Positions 53,671-64,000 of a DNA stretch of 64,000 bases are shown piece by piece. Both the position numbers and the translations under genes were made by a program. Each line of letters opens with the position of its first letter. The first letter of the stretch is position 1. Location: positions 100,867,139 to 100,931,138 of the forward strand of contig CM035438.1 of NCBI GenBank assembly GCA_020310875.1. The letters are read 5' to 3'. The DNA comes from Ceratopteris richardii. Its lineage: Eukaryota > Streptophyta > Polypodiopsida > Polypodiales > Pteridaceae. Under the pieces are notes generated by a model that saw nothing but the letters and a program-made list of their open reading frames with translations, was not told the origin of the DNA and did no database searches.

Positions 53671-55155
53671 TTACATAGCCTGAGAATCATTTACTGCACA
53701 TGCCAAATCATTTTCAGATCTTTCATAGTCTATGAGCTTATACAGCCCACGACATAAAATGCCAGAAGCAATAATCACATCGCCATTTGACAGATCATGA
53801 ACTGTACACCTATCATCAACAAATTTCATACCCAAGCCAATCTTGGCTAATGCAAAAACTGATAACAGGTTCTCTTTTATCCCTGGCACAAATAAAGCAT
53901 CTGACAAAGTGAAAGAACTACCATGAGCAGTAGTCAAAATGATCTTACCAACTCCCATAACAGGATAAGAGGAGTTGTTGGCACATGTAACAGTATTCCC
54001 TGTAGGGGCAGGCTCGAGTGAAGAGAAGAAACTGCGCTGCGAGGTAATATGTTTGGTTGCCCCACTGTCAAAATACCAAACATCTAAGTCTACTGCAGAC
54101 ATGCACTGCTCATGAGAAGATGGGTCAAAACTGCAGACAATAGTAAACGCCCATTCTTCTTCCTGCACAAGATTTGCAGACTTTGTTTTTGGTGTAGAGG
54201 CCTCTGCAACAACCATTCCAGTCTCTTTCTTCTTTGCCTCTTTAGCAGCCAGTTTTGGACAGTTCTTTATGATATGATCATTCCCTTTACAGTACTTACA
54301 AAACAATTTCTGCTTTTTTGATTTCTTCTCATCTTTATCTTCCTTCTTTGAATATGCAAAATTAGCAGATTTCTGCTTACTAGTTGAAGAGCTCCATTTT
54401 CCTTTGCCCTTCTGACTAGCCAAGAAAGCTTGATCTACAACTCGCATAATGGACCTATTCTGCCTGGACTGATCTTCCTGCAACAGAACAGAGACTAACT
54501 CCTCAAATGATAAGGCATTCAGATTGCCTTTCATCATCAACCGAAGAGTAGAAGCAAAACTCTGATATGAATCAGGAAGCCCATTCAGAATGGTCTGCAC
54601 AAGTGAGCTATCTGGTATAACCTCATCAGCAGAAATCAACTGTTCCTTCAAGTCTTTGATCTTTGTTAGGAAACTGTCCATAGAATCACCTTCATTCATG
54701 TGCTCACTCTCCAACTGTTTTCGGAGGTAAGCAACACGAGCCTCATTCCTAGCTTGGTACAATGTGGTAAGTGTATCCCAAGCATCCTTAGCTGTTCTAC
54801 AAGAGAGAATATGAGGAATAATGGCACGTTTGACAGACAAAGCTATCAATGCATGTGCCTGGGCATCTCTGCCATCCCAGTGAATCTCCTCTGCAATAGG
54901 TGCAACAGAAACAGCAACACGAATAGGAATCTGTCGAATATCATCTTCGACACCATCTTCATCAGCTCCAGCACTTGTATTTGCAGTACCTGTAGTCAGA
55001 GGTGTAACAGGACGTCTTTCAACACCCTGCACAATGTTCCACAATCCTTTTGCAACCAATACATGTCACATCATATAAGCCCACAATGGGTAGTTGGTAC
55101 CATCCAACTTATCCTCAACAGCCAACATACGGAATACATCACTACTTTTAGCCAT
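53671..55155 (-). CDS. Element E copia gag and protease
   Basis: Gag: GVERRPVTPLTTGTANTSAG, HALIALSVKRAIIPHILSCR, AWDTLTTLYQARNEARVAYL, the conserved block LNGLPDSYQSFASTLRLMMK and SFEELVSVLLQEDQSRQNRS, then a K/S-rich stretch and a CCHC knuckle (CKYCKGNDHIIKNC near 54290). The protease follows: DLDVWYFDSGATKHITSQRS near 54080, then KENLLSVFALAKIGLGMKFV. The gag start seen in F and N (MAES...VFRMLVV) corresponds to about 55155 here. Gag and protease share one reading region, as is usual in copia. Confidence 0.9.
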
Positions 55156-55452
55156 GGTCGGTGACTAAAATACCTTCATGCATAAAATTGACTGTATCTC
55201 AAAAAGTTGAACAAAACTGCCTAGACAAGTTCTTCTAGACCTGTAGCAGACTTCGAGATGCTTAAACTGGCGAACAAAAACTGGTATATACCTTTGGCAC
55301 AAAAAGATGAAATAGCCTGCACAAGCACTACGATAGTGCGTTCGGAGGCTAAAACGAGCTCTGAAACACCCTGAGTATGCTCACCAAATTTGTGCGAATC
55401 TGAGACTACAAACGGAGGACTGTCAACGGCGCCCTAGATGAAGCGACGACCT

Positions 55453-55464
55453 GCTCTGATACCA
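55453..55464 (-). promoter_or_regulatory. Primer binding site, initiator tRNA-Met type (element E)
   Basis: TGGTATCAGAGC on the minus strand, two bases after the CTCCAACA end of the 5' LTR. Canonical plant copia primer site. Confidence 0.93.
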
Positions 55465-55466
55465 AT

Positions 55467-55697
55467 TGTTGGAGTTAGACGTCTGCGGAAGCATGCAAAC
55501 AGCACAAGGAAGAAGAAGAAGCTTGGAGCACAAACACACAATACTGAATGTATTACTAGAGAATGTACAAAGATAAGTAGCCCATTAGGGCAATAGGCGT
55601 ATATACAAGCCGGGGGAAAAAGACCTCCTAAAGAGGGAAAAAAGTGCCCCAGCGGTCCTAGTGTGTTCACACACATCACTACCTAAATATATCAACA
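55467..55697 (-). repeat. Element E 5' LTR
   Basis: 231 bp; differs from 50599-50831 at six positions plus one AT dinucleotide. Followed by the right GTATA target duplication (55698-55702). Confidence 0.95.
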
Positions 55698-55702
55698 GTA
55701 TA

Positions 55703-56712
55703 TAAGGCATGATCGAAAAACATGTTCGGTCAGTACACTACCTTTGAAAATAAGCCAAAGTGTGCCTATATAAATTACTTAGACTTTCCAATAAAAATCT
55801 TTCCTATCGACTCGTTTCAATGTCAATCATCATTTTAAATAAATGTTCTCATGTTTGGTTCCTATACACCGCTCAAGAAATACAACTAGCTCCACTATTG
55901 CATAGCTCCGCCTCATATACCCCACATATAAATCTCAAAAGTGATTTCGAGACCACATCTAAGTCATGAAAACCATTTTTTATCTTTTTCTTTTATTATT
56001 ATTATTTTTTTCTTTTTCTTTCTCTCTTTCTCTTTTCTTTTCTTTTTCTTGTTCTCTTTGTAGCAACCATTAATGTACTAATTTTTCATTTATTTATTTT
56101 TATCTTCGTAACATTTTTGTTAAAGGGAAAGGTCTAACCCCTAATCAGAGCTGAGGATCTAGAGACATGCACTAGAAGGAGTAGGATTTCTCTTCCTCAG
56201 TGTTTTGAGAACTTCATATAGCCTACTCATATAAAATAAGTCCATCTTTCTACTAAGAGCTTCAAGTCAGAGTTTCCTATTTAGGTCTTCATAACAACTA
56301 GGGTATTTGATCCTACTCTCTCAAGTGCATACATGCCTACTAATGTTTCTAGTAACTTCTTATTGCAATTTAAAAACTTCTTCTATTTGCCTAGAACAAA
56401 TGAAATGCAAACATGATATGCATGAAAATCAAATATATAGAATAAAATCGAACATAGGTAAATCAAATAAAGTACATTCACCTTATTTAACTTTCTTCAT
56501 TAGCATCAGCATCATCATCATCTTCTAGAAGCTCTTGATCAATCTCATACTCTTTCATTGCAATTCTTCTTCAATCATATTATCATCCTTCAATATCCGT
56601 TAATCATGGAGTCTATATCCTACAAAGATAGATTCTTACTTTCCTTGCATGATTTCAAATTCTTAGAAGGCTTTCAAGTTGTTTTTATACTTCCCTCGAT
56701 TCGCTTAATAAT
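55703..56712. other. Non-coding AT-rich DNA with pyrimidine tract
   Basis: About 1 kb with no supported gene. A CTTTTTCTTTCTCTC-type pyrimidine tract lies at about 55980-56060. The rest is AT-rich unique-looking sequence that leads into copy 2 of repeat R. Removing E and I, this stretch plus 50205-50593 would be the DNA between the two copies of R. Confidence 0.5.
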
Positions 56713-57428
56713 ATCTCAAAAAATACAAGGAAAAAGTAACATGAATTACCTGAAAAAATTCATTGGAAAAATCAAAAGATCCATCAGCCTATTTTTATAG
56801 AGTTCTTAGATCCATCTTCCAAAACTAGAAGTTCTTCAAATACTGAGCCACATGGATTTCTTAATTTTCTCTCCATTCTAATATTTTTATATCTTTTGAA
56901 TCTTCCATTTTCCATTCCAATATGAAAGATCTCCTTTTTCTTCTTTTTTAATTTTAGAACATCAAATCAATCTTTTTTTTTTTTTTTTTGATTTTTCTTT
57001 TTATTCTTATTTTTCTCTTTTTGTTTTTCTTTTTCATTTTTATTAATTCACTTCTTTTTCTTTTGATTAAGGTTTTTATTCTTGCTTCACACTTATATAC
57101 AAAGAATTAAATTAAACTAAAGTTTAGGGATAAGAAAAAAATGAGTCCTAACTAGGGCTTTTATCAAGGAAAATTTAGGGTTTCTTACGGTTAAGATTTC
57201 CAACTCTAAACAATGGTTATATGTACATTACGAGTTTAAAGACCATGGTTTCTAAGGGTTCTTTGTTTAGTTTCTAAGGGTTAAGGGTTATGTTTCCTAG
57301 GGTTAGAAATTCATTTTCAAGTGTTAGTGTGAACGTCTTCTAGGGCTTTGAGGTTTCTAAGGGAAAAACTGACATGGTTTTTCAATGTTTATATAAATAC
57401 ATGGGTTTTTGGACTTCATTTGAGTATA
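56713..57428 (+). repeat. Dispersed repeat R, copy 2
   Basis: Same sequence as 39294-39905 in the same orientation, about 85% alike with a T-tract expansion and an extra ~50-bp stretch near 57110-57170. It shares the TTAGGG-like pieces (57170-57330) and the TTTATATAAATA motif near 57390. The match ends near GAGTATATA, after which the two flanks differ. Possibly LTR parts; no target duplication is found. Confidence 0.8.
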
Positions 57429-58229
57429 TATAATGGTAAAACATGCAACTGATGCTAGTTCCCCCCTCTATGCCTCCCCTCGACTTCCTTCCAACCCCCC
57501 CTAAATCTATCATGCTACACCTGCATACACACCATAACACCCTCATAGAGGGAGAGAGAGAGAAGCAAGAGACTGCTGAGAGAGTGGGAGAGAGAGAGAG
57601 AGTGGGGGAAGGGGATGAATTTTTTTTCTTTCTCCTTTTGTTCTTTGCCCTCCCCACTCTCCCACTCACCCTCAGGTGAACATTTTTCTTTTCTTTAGTC
57701 TCTATTTTTTTCTTTTTTGTTTTTGTTTTATTTTTTTCCTTCCTTTTTCTTTTCTTTATTTCTCTTTTTTTAATTAAATTATTTATTTACTTGTCTTTTT
57801 GCCTTTTTCCTTTCTTATTACTTGGGGTTTCTTTTTCCTTCTTTTTTTCCAAATAGTTTTTTTTCCTCCTTCTATTTCAAAATTTTTTCTCTCTTCTTTT
57901 CTTTTTAGTTTTAGATTTTTTTTTGCGTGCTTTTTTCTTTCTTTTTTCATATTTTTATTAATATGGATTTTTTATGATGATTATTTTTTCTTTTATTTTT
58001 CCCTATGCTTCTCTCTAGAAGTTTCTTTCTCTTTTTTATGTTCTTTTTGTGGAATTTTCTCTTTTATTTTTTCAAATAGGTTTTTTTCTTGGGTAATTAT
58101 TATTTTTTTCATTTTTTATTCCATTCTTCTCTTTTCTCCCCCTTTTTTATCTACTTATTTTATTTTTATTATTTAAAATAACAAAAAAAATATCATTATA
58201 TGGATTCCCACATATATCTACACAAAAGA
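57429..58229. other. Polypyrimidine-rich region with GA microsatellite, no gene
   Basis: Between repeat R and element D. A (GA)n-rich run at about 57545-57605 is followed by some 500 bp dominated by TTTTCTTTTT on the plus strand (about 57670-58180). A 125-residue frame at 57799-58176 is an artefact of T-rich sequence, made of strings of F, L, S and I. No gene or known element is recognised. Confidence 0.7.
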
Positions 58230-60845
58230 GACTAGCAAAACTTACAATACCCGTGTAATTCTCAGTGTAACAAAGTCAAAGAGTTCAATGAAGGGAATGA
58301 GGGAAACACTTGTTGTTTGGTTACCTTTAATGGATACATGACCAAGGAAATCTTAGACACTAGTGTAGGAGCAGGTATTGCTACTAGAAAAATATGGGAA
58401 AAGTGGGAAAATCCTACTTTGAGACCAAAGAAAATCAAATTACAATTGTCAGATGGTCATTTAGAATTCCCTTTAGACTAAAAATTTCATGCTGACATCA
58501 TATGGATTAGCTAGTCATATGTCAATTTGGCAAGGTGAAAAACTATGAATTGATCCTTGGGAGACCATTCATGCATTAGGTGAAAGTGGTGCAAGATTGG
58601 GGGAGAATTTCCTTATATCTACAACATTAAGGAGAAACAACAAAGATTGGTCTACATAACTTCTCATATAAAGATGTTATCACTCTCCACTAGAATCCAA
58701 TACATAAGGAATTGGATGAAGTTTCTGTTCATAGTATAGATTCTAGTGATCAATGTTGGATGCATGTGGATAATCACTTATGGAACTGTAGAGAAACCAA
58801 GAGAGAAGAGGACTTTAGGGTCTAATGCCAACAAATGGGGAAGAGAGGCTATTAGAGGACTCATCCTATATGCCTCAAGTTATCTTTGATGAGATCTTTA
58901 AGCCATGTGGATGGATGCATATTCTGGCTACTTTAAATGTGTTCATAAATGATCAATAATCACCATGATGGAGTGTACAGATGCAAATGGATTCGATATG
59001 ACTCTATTCATGTTCATGATCTTTAAAGAGGAATCTTAGAATGAGCAATCCTACCTAGTTTGTGAAGATGAAAGTATCATAATGGGACCATAATTTGAAT
59101 TGGAAGATGCATATTTAGATGTATTAGGATCGTTAACTTCGAGAAAATCCAATGTATAGTCAAATCTATTCAAAATAAAAGAATGCCCAAAGGACTAGGT
59201 TCCTACATCAAAGGAAGTAGAAAGAAAAGAGCTTCTCAAAGGATTCTTTGAAGCTGCAAAAGCATTTAAGAGATAGGAAGTAGAGGAGCAAAATATAGCC
59301 ATTCAAATGCCTTAGGAGAGACGTTTTTGGTGGAGTGGCATAGGAGAATAAAATAGACTAAGAAAGTCCTTGTAACCAAAGAGGGAGAACAAGAGAGATC
59401 CACTTGCATGGGAAAAGATGTATCAAAAGAGGAAGAACAACAACTAATGGAATTGTTGTGGGAGTATAGAGATGCCTTTGCATGGACATACCAGGACTTG
59501 AAAGCAGTAGATCCAAAAATATGTTCAAAGTAGAGACCATATACATATAATGATGTTTACTCAATCAAGTATTAAAGAAGAAATAAACAAATTGATTGTT
59601 ATAGGGTTCATTTATGAGATAGAACACATAAAGTGGGTGTCTCTCATAGTAGTGATACCAAAGAAAAACAAAAAACTATATATTCATTTTTAAAAAAGTA
59701 AATGCCACCACTATTCGAGATAGTTGCATGCTCCCCATAACCCACCATCTCTTAGAAAGGATAGTAGGCAAGGAAGTTTATAGCTTCCTTGATGGATTTT
59801 CAAAATGCAATCAAGTATCCATTACTCTTAAATACCAACATAAGATAGCCTTTGCTATTGAATGGGACATATGTGCCATCAGAGTCATGCCTTTTTTCTT
59901 GAATAATGCATCAACCACTTCCCAGTAATCATTATGTCATGTATTTAAAAATTTCTTGAGAAAGAGTATGGAAGTGTATGTAGATGATCTATGTACCTAC
60001 TCCTCCCAAAGAGAGTGCCATGTTCCATAATTATGAAAAAAATTTGACAAATGCAAAATGTAGTAGGTGTGTTTGTATCCAAAAAAAATGTGTGTTTATG
60101 GTTAGACAAGAAAAAATTTTAGGCCATATTGTCACATTTATGGGCCATTGTGGATACCACCACTTGTTATCAACATGTATTCTATAATTGCAAAACCATT
60201 ATGTGGCCTATTACATTATCTCCTAACTAATAAGTTATATTTTTTTACATTATCTCCTAGCTGATAAGTTAATTTTTTTTGTAGATCATCAAGCCTTGGT
60301 CCTCTTGGAAAATAAACCATATAACATAGGGAGGCTAGTTCAATGGGTTTTACTACTAATGGAGTTTGATATTGAAGTGGTAACAAAAAAGGGCAAGCCT
60401 CATATATGTGTCAATCATCTATCTAGAGTGACTCATGGTGAACCTCCTACTAGAGTGGGTGATGACCTCCTTGAGACTTATCTTTTCAACTTAGGGGTAA
60501 TTCCATCCTCGATTGAAAAGATAGTACCAATATTGACACATGCTCCTAACCAAAGAATCAATCCACAAATCGAACAAGATGTACTAAGAGCAATGAATTA
60601 CCAAATCTTTGTTGGAAGCTTATTTTCCAAAGATTCAAATGCTATTATGCTAAGATGCATAGAAGGTGACGAGAAGCAAACCTTAATTCGAAAATCCCAT
60701 GCAAATGCATGGTATAAACACGAGAGGATGGTTGGAACCACACAAATTGAATGACCTTGGAGTATATTGGCCTAACATGTAGAAGTTTGTGCACAAGTAT
60801 GTAACAAGTTGTTATGTTTGCCAAGATACAAAACACTCTTGTAAC
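58230..60845 (+). mobile_element. Element D: old Ty3/gypsy fossil of the B/C family
   Basis: A plus-strand gypsy remnant. Its protease region (about 58290-58570, nucleotide match to GNTYLPITYQGY...TKAI of B), acidic linker (about 58730-59300), RT (about 59400-60180: FLDGFSKCNQVSITLKYQ, VYVDDLC near 59980), RNase H tail (about 60280-60480: VTKKGKPHICVNHLSRVTHG) and a first H2C2-type zinc module (about 60690-60840) are recognisable. No gag, LTR or catalytic integrase core remains. It is heavily broken, with well over twenty breaks, and much older than B and C. It ends where copia N begins. Confidence 0.8.
60296..60754 (+). pseudogene. Element D RNase H end and linker
   Basis: A 152-residue frame matching element C at 20390-20830: LLENKPYNIGRLVQWVLLLM, EFDIEVVTKKGKPHICVNHL, SRVTHGEPPTRVGDDLLETY, LFNLGVIPSSIEKIVPILTH and the block MLRCIEGDEKQTLIRKSHAN leading into the zinc module. 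It is the best preserved part of D and secures the family call. Confidence 0.85.
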
Positions 60846-60865
60846 AACTATCCTACTATACCACA

Positions 60866-61094
60866 TGTTGATATATTTAGGTAGTGATGTGTGTGAACAC
60901 ACTAGGACCGTCGGGGCACTTTTTTCCCTCTTTAGGAGGTTTTTTCTCCCGACTTGTATATATGCCTATTGCCCTAATGGGATACTTATCTTTCTACATT
61001 CTCTAGTAATACAATCAGTATTGTGTGTTGTGCTCCAAGCTTCTTCTTCTTCTTGGTGCTGTTCGTGTGCTTCCGCAGATGTCTAACTCCAACA
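60866..61094 (+). repeat. Element N 5' LTR (E-family)
   Basis: 229 bp, TGTTGATATATTTAGGTAG to CTAACTCCAACA, an end-to-end match to the E LTRs in opposite orientation. TATA-like TTGTATATATGCC lies near 60954. Confidence 0.92.
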
Positions 61095-61096
61095 AG

Positions 61097-61108
61097 TGGT
61101 ATCAGAGC
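61097..61108 (+). promoter_or_regulatory. Primer binding site, initiator tRNA-Met type (element N)
   Basis: TGGTATCAGAGC directly after the LTR end (two-base spacer AG). Canonical copia primer site, as in E. Confidence 0.93.
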
Positions 61109-61449
61109 AGGTCGCCGCTTCATCTAGGGCGTTGTCGACACCTCTCTGGTTGCAATCTCAAAATCGTACGAATTTTGGTGAGCATACTCAGCATGTTTTC
61201 GAGATCAAAACAACTTCATTTTGTGGTGTTGAAATCGTGATCTGAGCTCATTTCAGCCTCCGAATGCACTATCGTAGTGCTTGTGCAAGCTATTTCATCT
61301 TTTTGTGCCAAAGGTATATACCAGTTTTTGTTCGCTAGTATAAATGTCTCAAAGTCTGCTACAGGTCTAGTGGAATTCGTCTGGGCAGTTCTGTTCAACT
61401 TTTTGAGATACAGTCAATTTTCTGCATCAAGGTATTTTAGTCACCGGCC

Positions 61450-62101
61450 ATGGCTGAAAGCAGTGATGTATTCCGTATGTTGGTTGTTAAGGATAAGTTG
61501 GATGGTACCAACTACCCATTATGGGCTTATATGATGCGACATGTATTGGTTGCAAAAGGACTGTGGAACATTGTGCAGGGTGTTGAAAAACGTTCTATCA
61601 CACCTGCAACTGTTACAACTGCAGGTACAGAACCTGAGGCAGAAGGTGTCGAAGATGATGATATTCTGCATATTCTTGTTCGCGCTGCGGTTTCTGCTGC
61701 AGCTACTACAGAGGAGATTCGTTGGGATGGCAAAGATGCCCAGACACATACATTGATAGCTTTGTCTGTCAAATGTGCCATTATTCCTTACATTCGCTCT
61801 TGCAGAACAACTAAGGATTCTTGGGATATGCTTACCACATTGTACCAAGCTAGGAATGAGGCTCGTGTTGCTTACCTCCAAAAACAGTTGGAGAGTGAGC
61901 ACATGAATGAAGGTGATTCTATGGACAATTATTTAACAAAGATCAAAGACTTGAAGGAACAGATGATTTCTGATGATGAGGTTATACCAAATTGCTCACT
62001 TATGCAGACCGTTCTGAATGGTCTTCCTAATTCATATCAGAGTTTTGCTTCTACTCTTCAGTTGATGATGAAAGGCAATCCAAATGCCTTATCATTTGAG
62101 G
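61450..62101 (+). CDS. Element N copia gag (N-terminal two-thirds)
   Basis: Starts MAESSDVFRMLVVKDKLDGT, as in E and F. NYPLWAYMMRHVLVAKGLWN, DAQTHTLIALSVKCAIIPYI, DMLTTLYQARNEARVAYLQK, SEHMNEGDSMDNYLTKIKDL and LNGLPNSYQSFASTLQLMMK follow, closely matching E. The zinc-knuckle part of E-type gag is absent. The frame continues for about 15 residues into unrelated sequence after 62101. Confidence 0.88.
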
Positions 62102-64000
62102 GCAAGACGATGGTTTGGAGACAAAGGGAAAGAGAAGATTCTTGAAGAAGATTGTGAAGACGATGGAGGTGCTTTCTAAGAAGAATTTCAGCAAACAAGC
62201 ACTCAAATGTCAGGTCTAGAAGCTTCTACATCACTTGGAGAAAACTCAACATGGAAGGAGAGACTAACGAGTCATTCATCATCACCAACATCATGTTATG
62301 AAAGATCTAAAGCTATAAGTGCTGCCCAAAATAGTGATTCAAATGCAAGTGAAGAAGAGTATGAAGAGGTGATCACACCAAAGGTAAAGTTGAACCGGTT
62401 GAAGAAGCAATATTCAAAAGAAAATGAAAGGACGTCTTTGAGAGCAAGGTATCCAATTGAAAGGCTGAGCTATGATAGTTTTATTGCAAAGCATTTTGCA
62501 TATATGACATCAGTGGTCAAAGACAAAGAACCGGATGCATATGAAGAAGCATGTACACAAAAAGAATGGCAAGAAGCTATGCAAGAAGAGATGAAAGCTC
62601 TCAAGGGTGTTTAAAATAAAGAGAAATGCTGATGGTTCTCTAGCAAGGCATAAAGCTAGACTAGTAGCAAAAGGATTCAAGCAAACTCACGGCATCGACT
62701 ATGAAGAGACTTTCAGCCCAGTTGCAAAGATGGAAACAATTAGAACCTTGATTGCAGTAAGTGCAGCAAGGAGATGGCCATTATATCAACTTGACATAAA
62801 AAATGCTTTTCTCAATGGTGAACTTCAAGAAGAGGTATACATGAGTCAACCGATTGGATTTGAAGATAGAAAGCATCCAAATTTTGTTTGTAGATTGAAG
62901 AAAGCTTTGTATGGGCTGAAGCAAGCACCATGTGCTTGGAATCAAAGATTGGTCGAGTACCTCACAAGGTGTGGGTATAGTCCAACTAATGCAGATCCCT
63001 CTCTCTACATGAAGAAAGAAGAAGGCAAGCAGGTATATATTTGCATATATGTTGATGATCTCATCATAACAGGAAGTAATGTTATAGGAATAAAAGAGAT
63101 CAAAAGGAAACTCGGTAAGGAGTTTAAAATTTCAGATCTTGGTGAGCTGAAATACTTTTTAGGAATTGAGATAGTCTACGGGAAAGATGGCATTTACTTG
63201 ATGCAAAGAAAGTACCTGTTGGATGTTCTTTTTAGATTTGGAATGAGTGAATGCAAACCACTCACTCAACCTATGGACACAAATGTGAAGCTATGCTCAA
63301 ACGATGGAGAGAAGTTACATGATGTAACTACATACAGGAGTATTATAGGTTCATTGATCTATGCTACGATCACAAGACAAACGAGCTCCAACTATTTATG
63401 CAAGCTCCAACAATTGAACATTTAAATTCAGCCAAACGAGTGCTAAGATATGTGAAGCACACAGTCAATCATGCCTTGTTTTATAGATATGATGAAGAAT
63501 TGCAGGTAAAGGGCTTCGGTGATGCTGATTGAGTTGGTTCGAAGGAAGATAGAAGATCCACTTCAGGTTATGTGTTCATGATAGGTAGCAAACCTATCAC
63601 ATGGAGCTCGAAGAAGTAGCCTACTATTGCACTATCATCGACAGAAGCTGAATATAGAGGATTAGCCTTTGCAACTTGTGAAGCTATGTGGATTAAGAAG
63701 CTCTTGGCTGAACTTGATGTGCAGGTGGAGACCATTCCAATTTATGGTGACAACATGTCAAGCATTCACTTGACAAACAATCCAATGTTTCATGCACGAA
63801 GCAAGCACATAGAAGTGCATTATCATTATGTTTGAGAAAAAGTTTTGAGCAAGGATGTGGATATAAAGTTCATTGGAACTGATGACCAGGTTGCAGACAT
63901 GTTTACAAAGTCCTTAGATGCCTCTAAGCTAAAGAGGTTCAAGGATGACATCAACTTGCAAGATATGGCTAAAGGTGCAAGCTCACATGTGAGCTTGAGG
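62102..64000 (+). mobile_element. Element O: copia 3' part, runs off the window
   Basis: A plus-strand copia piece joined to N. A pre-RT linker (62207-62614) with LRARYPIERLSYDSFIAKHF and YEEACTQKEWQEAMQEEMKA is followed by RT (62607-63425) and RNase H (about 63430-63930: KPITWSSKK-type and [20 protein letters not shown] blocks, ADMFTKSLDASKLKRF end). At 63980-64000 GTGAGCTTGAGG is the start of a polypurine tract, so the 3' LTR should begin just past the window. It is not of E family; RT is closer in motif detail to J and K. Broken in several places. Confidence 0.85.
62607..63425 (+). pseudogene. Element O copia reverse transcriptase
   Basis: A 272-residue frame: MFKIKRNADGSLARHKARLV, AKGFKQTHGIDYEETFSPVA, the block WPLYQLDIKNAFLNGELQEE, ALYGLKQAPCAWNQRLVEYL and the catalytic box CIYVDDLIITG near 63050. 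FLGIEIVYGKDGIYLMQRKY and CKPLTQPMDTNVKLCSNDGE follow. Typical Ty1/copia RT missing the usual first residues of the domain. RNase H continues downstream in decayed form. Confidence 0.88.

Larger units (their letters stand above)
50599..55697 (-). mobile_element. Element E: young Ty1/copia retrotransposon
   Basis: A minus-strand copia element of 5.1 kb, structurally complete. 5' LTR 55697-55467, primer site 55464-55453, gag from about 55155, CCHC knuckle, protease, integrase, RT and RNase H to 50904, polypurine tract and 3' LTR 50831-50599, flanked by a perfect GTATA duplication. The LTRs differ at six bases and by one 2-bp length change in about 231 bp, about 97% identity. With a grass-like rate this is about a million years, and several times more with a slow gymnosperm rate. 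Nearly whole, with only a few breaks (about four). G, F and N are older relatives. Confidence 0.93.
60866..62101 (+). mobile_element. Element N: E-family copia 5' end (LTR and gag)
   Basis: A plus-strand copia of the E family. 5' LTR 60866-61094, primer site 61097-61108, leader, and gag from 61450 to about 62101. E-family similarity stops at LMMKGNPNALSFE, and sequence of another copia (element O) follows in the same orientation. No TSD can be tested because the other end is outside or lost. The gag part is well preserved. Confidence 0.85.

Noticed and set aside
57799-58176. 125-residue frame rich in F, L, S and I that looks like a membrane protein
   Set aside because: It lies wholly in a T-rich tract and has no start context, domain or relative.
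1-64000. tRNA, rRNA, snRNA or microRNA genes
   Set aside because: Only primer-binding sites complementary to tRNA 3' ends were found; no cloverleaf-like sequence with A and B boxes or other RNA gene could be supported by eye.

Overview
The window is almost entirely nested, mostly decayed LTR retrotransposons. I find no convincing host gene, tRNA, rRNA or CRISPR array. Plant-type Ty3/gypsy and Ty1/copia pol proteins, tRNA-Asp and initiator-tRNA-Met type primer sites, and dense insertion of element into element point to intergenic DNA of a land plant with a large genome. A gymnosperm or fern would fit, but the sequence alone does not decide this.

Layout. 1-4500: element A, minus-strand Ty3/gypsy with a long open pol and a separate protease frame. 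About 4500-12816: element B, plus-strand gypsy (5' LTR, tRNA-Asp primer site, repetitive leader, gag, protease, RT-RNase H), ending abruptly. 12817-28876: element C, minus-strand relative of B with both LTRs (the 3' one partial), full gag-protease-RT-RNase H-integrase order, a second protease-like domain after integrase, two integrase-type zinc modules and about 3.6 kb of extra coding-like sequence after pol. 28877-32056: G, minus-strand copia remnant. 32057-33000: two short copia pieces in opposite orientations. 33000-34401: 5' end of an unidentified LTR-type element. 34402-about 38460: F, minus-strand copia related to E. 39964-50199: I, plus-strand copia with 1.02-kb LTRs and a perfect 5-bp target duplication (TTAAC), carrying its own decayed pol (K) and another copia piece (J) inside it. 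50599-55697: E, the youngest element, minus-strand copia with about 97% identical LTRs and target duplication GTATA. 58230-60845: D, an old plus-strand relative of B and C. 60866-64000: plus-strand copia mosaic (N joined to O), running off the window.

Order of events. G, D, F and the small pieces are oldest. C abuts G, and its LTRs are about 94-95% identical. I landed next to an older ~0.65-kb repeat, with LTRs about 93% alike by eye. E then inserted just right of I. B and C meet at a junction where both lack their expected ends, which implies rearrangement after insertion.

The most unusual features belong to the B/C family: a second retropepsin-like domain C-terminal to integrase, a duplicated H2C2 zinc module, a long extra post-pol coding block, and sequence-simple palindromic arrays in the 5' leader whose motif differs between B and C.
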